A stretch of 64,000 nt of DNA from NCBI RefSeq assembly GCF_019104765.1, contig NZ_JAHRXJ010000002.1, forward strand, positions 133,069 through 197,068, in the 5' to 3' direction. The position numbers were made by a program, and so were the translations under genes. The stretch comes from Synechococcus sp. HK05 (GTDB lineage Bacteria; Cyanobacteriota; Cyanobacteriia; PCC-6307; Cyanobiaceae). This document shows, one piece after another, positions 59,099 through 64,000 of the stretch (positions are counted from its first letter, which is position 1; every line of letters starts with the position of its first letter). The notes below the pieces were generated by a model. The model searched no databases and was not told where the DNA came from. It saw nothing but the letters and a program-made list of their open reading frames with translations.

Positions 59099-60242
59099 GG
59101 CCGCTGAGCAGCTCCAGCAGGAAAGCGGAGAAGCCGAGCATTGCCAAGCGGCCGTTCCACACCTCGGAGCTGTTGTTCCAGCCCCAGGCCCATTTGTCCT
59201 GCGGGTAGAGCTTCACCTTGGTGGGCAGGGCGGCGGCCTGATCGAGGTTCACCTCAGGACCTTCCAGGGCGTGCTGCACCAGGTTGGCCAGGCCATCAAT
59301 GAAGGAGGGCGTGGTGTCGAGCGCCGGCACGCGCCGGAAGTTGGTGATCCCAGCTTCGGTGGCGATCTCCCGGTATTCGATGTCGATCTCTTCGAGCGTT
59401 TCGATGTGCTCGCTCACGAAGCTGATCGGCACCACCACCAGATCCTTCACCCCTTGCTCCCCCAGCTCGTGCAGGGCGTCGTCGGTGTAGGGCTTAAGCC
59501 ACTCCACCGGACCCACGCGGCTCTGGTAGGCCAGGGTGAAGGGGTTGCGGTGGCCGAGCTGCTGCTCGAGGCGATCCATGATCAAGCCGGCGCAGGCTTC
59601 GATCTCCTGCTGGTAGGGATCGCCTGCTTCTTCCACATAGCTCTTCGGCACGCCGTGGGCGCTGAAGAACACATGGGCGCTGGCCGGATCCGGGCAGGCC
59701 TGGATCTCCTTGGCGATCAGCTCCGCCATCGCACCCACGTAGCCGGGGTCGTTGTAGTAGCTGCGGATGCAGCGGATCGGCAGCCGCGCAAAGGCGGGAT
59801 CGGCCTGGCGCAGGCGCTGCAGCTCCCGGAAGCTGGAGCCGCTGGTGCTGATCGAGAAGTGGGGATAGAGGGGCAGCACCACCACCTCGTCCACACCATC
59901 GGCCTTGATGTCGGCCACGGCGGATTCGGTGAAGGGGTGCCAGTAGCGCATCGCCACGTAGCTGGTGGCTTCGATGCCGCGCTGGCGCAGGCTGCTCTGC
60001 AGTTCGCGGGCCTGTTGCTCCGTAATGCGCCGCAGCGGCGAGCCGCCACCGATGGAGCGATAGGCCGCCTGGGATTTGCCGGCCCGCAGGGTGCTGATCA
60101 GCCAGGCCAGCGGTTTCTGCAACGCCGGGTTCGGCAGCCGGATGATCTCCGGATCAGCAAACAGGTTGTAGAGAAACGGCCCCACGTCCTGAATCCGTTC
60201 AGGACCGCCGAGGTTCAGCAACAGCACGCCGACCTTGGCCAT
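59067..60242 (-). CDS. hemH: Ferrochelatase with C-terminal chlorophyll a/b-binding helix
   Basis: 391 residues, ATG 60242. Catalytic part: [20 protein letters not shown], then [19 protein letters not shown] with the metal-binding His, and [19 protein letters not shown]. It inserts Fe2+ into protoporphyrin IX. After a short linker the last 35 residues hold a CAB/Hlip helix ([20 protein letters not shown]), as in most cyanobacterial and plant ferrochelatases. This tail binds chlorophyll and links heme and chlorophyll flux. Confidence 0.94.
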   Translation of the reverse strand: MAKVGVLLLNLGGPERIQDVGPFLYNLFADPEIIRLPNPALQKPLAWLISTLRAGKSQAAYRSIGGGSPLRRITEQQARELQSSLRQRGIEATSYVAMRYWHPFTESAVADIKADGVDEVVVLPLYPHFSISTSGSSFRELQRLRQADPAFARLPIRCIRSYYNDPGYVGAMAELIAKEIQACPDPASAHVFFSAHGVPKSYVEEAGDPYQQEIEACAGLIMDRLEQQLGHRNPFTLAYQSRVGPVEWLKPYTDDALHELGEQGVKDLVVVPISFVSEHIETLEEIDIEYREIATEAGITNFRRVPALDTTPSFIDGLANLVQHALEGPEVNLDQAAALPTKVKLYPQDKWAWGWNNSSEVWNGRLAMLGFSAFLLELLSGRGPLHSLGLL

Positions 60243-60353
60243 GCCCAGCGGTGTTCAGGTGAATGTGGGGCGAGCGTAACGCTGCTGGCTTGCGCCTGGT
60301 TCCCGTTTGGGCACCACTGGCCGTAACGGAACGAACTCGATAGGGTCCGCGCC

Positions 60354-61568
60354 ATGACGGCTGCCGCCTCCCCGCCCCATCCCCTCGATGGGCCGATCCG
60401 CGAGCACAACGCGCAATTGGCCGCCAGTGGTGTGAGCCTGCGCTTGGAGCGACGCGGCGAGCGCCTGGGCCTGCGCGGGCCCCTGCCCTGCCGGCACGGC
60501 GGTACGGCCCTGCGGGTGCAGCGCATCAGCCTGGGCCTGGCGGCGGATGCGGAGGGCCTCGATCAGGCCCGCCAGGCCCTGCGGCGGGTGATGCAGCAAC
60601 TACAGCAGCAGAGCTTTGCCTGGAGCCAGTGGGGCGGCGCCGCTGCCGCATCGGTTGGCCCCGCCGCCAGCACAAGCCCCCGGCCCGCGATGGGTGCGGA
60701 TGCGGCAGCGGCCGTGGAGCGCTTCGAGCGACAGTTCTTCACGGATCCCCGCCGCCGCCGCAACCCTTCCGGCTGCCGCACCACCTGGACCAGCGCCTAT
60801 CTCCCCTATCTGCGCCGGTTGCGTCAGCAGGCCGATAGCCAGGCCCTGCCCCTCACCACCCAGCTGCTGGAGGCGGTGCTCGAGAGCTATCCGCTCGCTA
60901 GCCGCGGCCGCCAGCAGTGCGGCACGGCACTGGCCGCCCTGGCCCGCGCGGAGCAGATCGCGCTTCCGGCCGACTGGGCCGACCGCGCCGGTGGCTATGG
61001 CCTGCATGCCGCTCAGTTCCGGCAGCTGCCCAGCGATTCCCAGATCCTCGATTGGATCGAGCGCATTCCCAACCCCGGCTGGCGCTTGGCCTACGGCCTG
61101 ATGGCCACCTACGGCCTGCGCAATCACGAGGTGTTTTTCACCGACCTCTCCGCCCTCGCCCCAGGCGGCGATCGCGTGATCCGGGTGTTGCCCACCAGCA
61201 AAACCGGTGAACACCAGGTGTGGCCCTTCCAGCCTGAATGGGTGGAGCGCTTTGAGCTATCCCGCCTGGGGGAAGCCCGCCAGCTGCTGCCGCCGGTGTG
61301 CACCGACCTGCGCCGCACCACCCTGCAACAGGTGGGCCGCCGCGTGGCCGAGCAGTTTCGCCGCTACGACCTGCCCCTCACCCCCTACGACCTGCGCCAT
61401 GCCTGGGCGGTTCGCACGATCCATATCGGGCTGCCCGACACTGTGGCGGCCCGGATGATGGGCCACTCCGTGGCGATCCACACCCGCACCTATCACCACT
61501 GGATCACCCGCCGCGACCAGCAGCAGGCGGTGGATACGGCCCTGGCTCGGGCCCGCTCGGCAGCCTGA
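60354..61568 (+). CDS. Tyrosine-recombinase-like protein without mobile-element context
   Basis: 404 residues, ATG 60354. C-terminal catalytic region: Arg in ATYGLRNHEVFF, DLRHAWAVRT (box with Arg and His; the usual first His is replaced by Tyr in PYDLRHA) and MGHSVAIHTRTYHHW with the final His and catalytic Tyr. N-terminal 220 residues carry a core-binding-like domain (TTQLLEAVLESYPLASRGRQQ). No inverted repeats, att site, tRNA or phage genes flank it, so it looks like a resident gene. Confidence 0.78.
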   Translation: MTAAASPPHPLDGPIREHNAQLAASGVSLRLERRGERLGLRGPLPCRHGGTALRVQRISLGLAADAEGLDQARQALRRVMQQLQQQSFAWSQWGGAAAASVGPAASTSPRPAMGADAAAAVERFERQFFTDPRRRRNPSGCRTTWTSAYLPYLRRLRQQADSQALPLTTQLLEAVLESYPLASRGRQQCGTALAALARAEQIALPADWADRAGGYGLHAAQFRQLPSDSQILDWIERIPNPGWRLAYGLMATYGLRNHEVFFTDLSALAPGGDRVIRVLPTSKTGEHQVWPFQPEWVERFELSRLGEARQLLPPVCTDLRRTTLQQVGRRVAEQFRRYDLPLTPYDLRHAWAVRTIHIGLPDTVAARMMGHSVAIHTRTYHHWITRRDQQQAVDTALARARSAA

Positions 61569-61607
61569 GCGCAGCATTGCCAAAGTGAGCCCACCCGAAG
61601 GCTCGCC

Positions 61608-62288
61608 GTGGCATCTGATCAGCTCGATCCTGTGCAGTTGGATCAAGCGGCCGCGGAGCTTGGTATGGGCGGGACCCTGGCGCCTGAGGCCAGCGCCGAT
61701 GCCTATCGCCGCCGCATGGAGCGCCGGAAGGAGGTGCAGCAGCAGCGGGTGGGCGAGCGCAACCTGGAGAAGGGGCTGGTGCTTGTGTTCACCGGCGATG
61801 GCAAGGGCAAAACCACGGCGGCCCTCGGCCTCGTGCTGCGCACCCTCGGCCATGGCGAGCAGGTGGCGGTGGTGCAGTTCATCAAGGGGGGCTGGCATCC
61901 GGGCGAGGCCAAGGCCCTCGCGCTGTTTGGCGAGGCCCTGCATTGGCACGCCCTCGGTGAGGGCTTCACCTGGGAAACCCAAGATCGTGAGCGCGATCGG
62001 GAGCTGGTGCAGCAGGCCTGGCAGCGCTCCCTCACCTATCTGGCCGATGGTGAACGCAAGTTGGTGGTGCTCGATGAGGTGAATGTGGCCCTCAAGTTGG
62101 GCTACCTCGAGCTCGATCAGGTGCTGGAAGGGCTGGCCCTGCGGCCTGAGCTCACCCACGTGGCCCTCACCGGCCGTGGAGCTCCGGCTGGCCTGCTGGA
62201 GCGGGCCGACCTGGTAACGGAGATGAAACTGCTGCGCCACCCCTTCCGCGAGCAGGGGGTGAAAGCCCAGGCCGGCATTGAGTTCTGA
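61608..62288 (+). CDS. cobO: Cob(I)yrinic acid a,c-diamide adenosyltransferase
   Basis: 226 residues with a GTG start at 61608. P-loop FTGDGKGKTTAALGLVLRTLG near residues 64-84 and FIKGGWHPGEAKAL identify the CobA/CobO/BtuR family (PF02572). LVVLDEVNVALKLGYLEL and VALTGRGAPAGLLERADLVTEMK follow. It adds the adenosyl group to cobalamin precursors. Length is near that of BtuR with a 45-residue N-terminal extension. Confidence 0.93.
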   Translation: MASDQLDPVQLDQAAAELGMGGTLAPEASADAYRRRMERRKEVQQQRVGERNLEKGLVLVFTGDGKGKTTAALGLVLRTLGHGEQVAVVQFIKGGWHPGEAKALALFGEALHWHALGEGFTWETQDRERDRELVQQAWQRSLTYLADGERKLVVLDEVNVALKLGYLELDQVLEGLALRPELTHVALTGRGAPAGLLERADLVTEMKLLRHPFREQGVKAQAGIEF

Positions 62289-62294
62289 GGGCCC

Positions 62295-62501
62295 CTAGCC
62301 CGAGCTGGTTGGGTGCTCCTGCAGCAGCGCCAGGCTGCTCAACAGCACCGACAGGCCGCTCACCAGCAAGGCCCGATGCACCATCGGTTCACGCCAGCCA
62401 CCGGGTTCGGCCACGAGCTGCTCCACGGCCGAAAGGGTGAGCCGTGCCATCACACCGGAGTTGCGCGGTGGCTGGGGATTGGGCTGTGAAGCGCCTGCCA
62501 T
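62295..62501 (-). CDS. Small hypothetical protein with a hydrophobic end
   Basis: 68 residues, ATG 62501. Pro-rich start ([12 protein letters not shown]), then [20 protein letters not shown] and a hydrophobic helix ([16 protein letters not shown]). It fills the gap between cobO and pyrH on the opposite strand. No family recognised. Confidence 0.5.
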   Translation of the reverse strand: MAGASQPNPQPPRNSGVMARLTLSAVEQLVAEPGGWREPMVHRALLVSGLSVLLSSLALLQEHPTSSG

Positions 62502-62601
62502 GGGCGGGAAGCCGTTGCCCTATCGAAGCGCCAGTGGCCTGGCTCGGCAAGGGATCTCACGCTTGCTACTGTTCGGCCAACTGACGTGCAAGCGCGAACG
62601 G

Positions 62602-63315
62602 ATGGCTTACCAGCGCGTGTTGCTCAAGCTCAGTGGTGAAGCCCTGATGGGAGAACAGGGCTACGGCATTGATCCGGCCATCGTGAATGCCATCGCCAAA
62701 GACGTGGCCGCGGTGGTGGCCGACGGCAGCCAGCTGGCGATCGTGGTAGGCGGCGGCAACATCTTCCGCGGCCTGAAGGGCTCAGCCGCCGGCATGGACC
62801 GCGCCACAGCCGACTACGTGGGCATGCTCGCCACGGTGATGAACGCCATCACCCTGCAGGACGGCCTTGAGCGCGCCGGCATTCCCACCCGCGTGCAAAG
62901 CGCCATCTCGATGCAGGAGGTGGCTGAGCCTTACATCCGCCGCCGGGCCATTCGCCACATGGAAAAAGGGCGGGTGGTGATTTTTGCCGCCGGCACCGGC
63001 AACCCCTTCTTCACCACCGACACCACCGCCGCCCTGCGCGCCGCGGAGATCGGCGCCGATGTGGTGTTCAAAGCCACGAAGGTGGATGGCGTCTACGACA
63101 AAGACCCCAACAAGCACGCCGATGCCGTGCGCTACGAGAGCCTCTCGTTCCTCGACGTGCTCAGCGGCGAGCTGGAGGTGATGGACAGCACCGCCATCGC
63201 CCTCTGCAAGGACAACGCCATCCCCATCGTGGTGTTTGATCTGTTCGGCGCCGGCAACATCGGCCGGGCGGTGCGTGGTGAGCCGATCGGCACCAGCATC
63301 CTTCCTTCGGCCTGA
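62602..63315 (+). CDS. pyrH: UMP kinase
   Basis: 237 residues from ATG 62602. Opening [35 protein letters not shown], and end region [20 protein letters not shown] plus [20 protein letters not shown] are typical of bacterial UMP kinase. It phosphorylates UMP to UDP. Followed after 24 bp by frr, the usual bacterial order. Confidence 0.95.
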   Translation: MAYQRVLLKLSGEALMGEQGYGIDPAIVNAIAKDVAAVVADGSQLAIVVGGGNIFRGLKGSAAGMDRATADYVGMLATVMNAITLQDGLERAGIPTRVQSAISMQEVAEPYIRRRAIRHMEKGRVVIFAAGTGNPFFTTDTTAALRAAEIGADVVFKATKVDGVYDKDPNKHADAVRYESLSFLDVLSGELEVMDSTAIALCKDNAIPIVVFDLFGAGNIGRAVRGEPIGTSILPSA

Positions 63316-63339
63316 GCCCTCTTTTTCCCGTCAGCACCC

Positions 63340-63879
63340 ATGGATCTCGAAGCCAGCATGCGCAAGTCGGTGGATTCCACCCAGCGCACCTTCAACACCA
63401 TCCGCACCGGCCGGGCCAATGCGACCCTGCTCGACAAGATCCAGGTGGAGTATTACGGCGCCGATACGCCGCTGAAATCGCTGGCCACGATCAGCACGCC
63501 CGATTCCTCAACCATTCAGCTGCAGCCCTTTGATGCCAGCTCGCTGTCGTTGATTGAGAAGGCGATCTCGATGAGCGATCTGGGCCTCACCTGCAACAAC
63601 GATGGCAAGGTGATCCGCATCAACATTCCGCCCCTCACCGAGGATCGCCGCAAGGACCTCTGCAAGCTCGCCGCCAAATACGCCGAAGAGGGCAAGGTGG
63701 CGCTTCGCAACATCCGCCGCGATGCCATCGACAAGGTGAAGAAGCAGGAGAAAGAAGGCGAGTTCTCGGAAGATCAGAGCCGCGACGAACAAGACAAGGT
63801 GCAGAAGCTCACCGACAAGTTCATTGCTGAGATCGAGAAGCTGCTGGCTGATAAGGAAGCCGACATCCTCAAGGTGTGA
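63340..63879 (+). CDS. frr: Ribosome recycling factor
   Basis: 179 residues, ATG 63340, a few short of the usual 185. Conserved parts: [42 protein letters not shown] and [20 protein letters not shown]. It splits post-termination ribosomes together with EF-G. Its stop overlaps the next start (GTGA). Confidence 0.95.
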   Translation: MDLEASMRKSVDSTQRTFNTIRTGRANATLLDKIQVEYYGADTPLKSLATISTPDSSTIQLQPFDASSLSLIEKAISMSDLGLTCNNDGKVIRINIPPLTEDRRKDLCKLAAKYAEEGKVALRNIRRDAIDKVKKQEKEGEFSEDQSRDEQDKVQKLTDKFIAEIEKLLADKEADILKV

Positions 63880-64000
63880 GCGTCGCTCAGCTGGTCGACG
63901 CGATCGTGGTCGGTGCCGGCGCCGCCGGTGCTGCCTCGGCCTATCACCTGGCGTCCCGCGGTCATCGGGTGTTGATCCTTGAGGCCCAAGCCATGCCTCG
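63876..64000 (+). CDS. FAD-dependent reductase, start of gene (partial)
   Basis: 41 codons from GTG 63876 to the window edge. [19 protein letters not shown] is a Rossmann nucleotide-binding start, followed by [10 protein letters not shown] with the acidic end of strand 2. Probably a geranylgeranyl-reductase-like NAD(P)/FAD oxidoreductase, but too short to name. Coupled to frr by the GTGA overlap. Confidence 0.7.
   Translation, partial: MSVAQLVDAIVVGAGAAGAASAYHLASRGHRVLILEAQAMP

Noticed and set aside
60354-61568. Prophage or integrative element suggested by the recombinase gene
   Set aside because: No att repeats, tRNA, phage structural genes or composition change nearby.

Overview
The window is chromosomal DNA from a GC-rich unicellular cyanobacterium, most likely of the Synechococcus/Cyanobium group. 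The evidence is a photosynthetic gene set: dark-operative protochlorophyllide reductase genes chlN, chlB and chlL, light-dependent por, a 33-residue psaM, a CRR6-like NDH-1 assembly factor, the alkane pair aar/ado, ferrochelatase with a chlorophyll-binding tail, a Tab2 protein, Tic22 and cyAbrB. High GC, dense packing with many 1-4 base ATGA/TGATG overlaps, and the neighbour order folE-SDR-accA-aar-ado fit that group. The genus is inferred from gene content, not from a marker gene. No rRNA, tRNA, CRISPR array or insertion sequence was seen.

Layout. 1-5146 (minus): a seven-gene Mrp-type Na+/H+ antiporter operon (C-D-E-F-G-A'-B) running into a SulP/BicA-like bicarbonate transporter cut by the window edge. 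5237-9900 (plus): a small membrane protein, a CPA2 antiporter, a zinc-ribbon DUF6671 protein, a DUF389 protein and a Na+/Ca2+ exchanger. 9887-12292: two small minus-strand proteins and the ammonium transporter amt with its long leader. 12331-17741: a zinc-ribbon membrane protein, a P2A-type ATPase, then a Rieske oxygenase facing an Rrf2-SMR-SMR operon. 17904-23487: an SLC13 transporter, DUF2062, a CNNM protein and the potassium uptake pair ktrB-ktrA.

23606-31508 is a chlorophyll block: chlN, chlB, a Tat-exported amidohydrolase, chlL, convergent por, a hypothetical and psaM. 31634-36170 holds crr6, a TauE-type exporter, a lipoate-ligase family protein, an M50 protease, trpF and a secreted protein. 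36248-41588 (minus) holds folE, an SDR, accA, aar, ado and a creatininase-family gene. 41652-44784 (plus) is a tight three-gene operon: an S1-domain protein, Tab2 and a YfiH/laccase-domain protein. Then come photolyase, cyAbrB, an FAD dehydrogenase, an MBL-fold protein, a desaturase and a chromate transporter.

52020-54030 is a gene-remnant zone in an otherwise intact chromosome: a 3' scrap of psbA abuts a 3' scrap of a trehalose-phosphatase gene, a small secreted-protein gene has an in-frame TAG in its signal peptide, and only the 5' end of ppsA survives. Around it lie a LysR-like regulator and a periplasmic binding protein. The window ends with tic22, a minus-strand group hemH-M23 peptidase-ilvB-nuclease-like protein, a stand-alone tyrosine recombinase, cobO, pyrH, frr and the start of an FAD-dependent reductase.

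No complete undescribed system could be demonstrated. The best leads are the Rrf2-SMR-SMR/Rieske module, whose oxygenase carries the Glu bridge of quaternary-amine monooxygenases, and the remnant zone.
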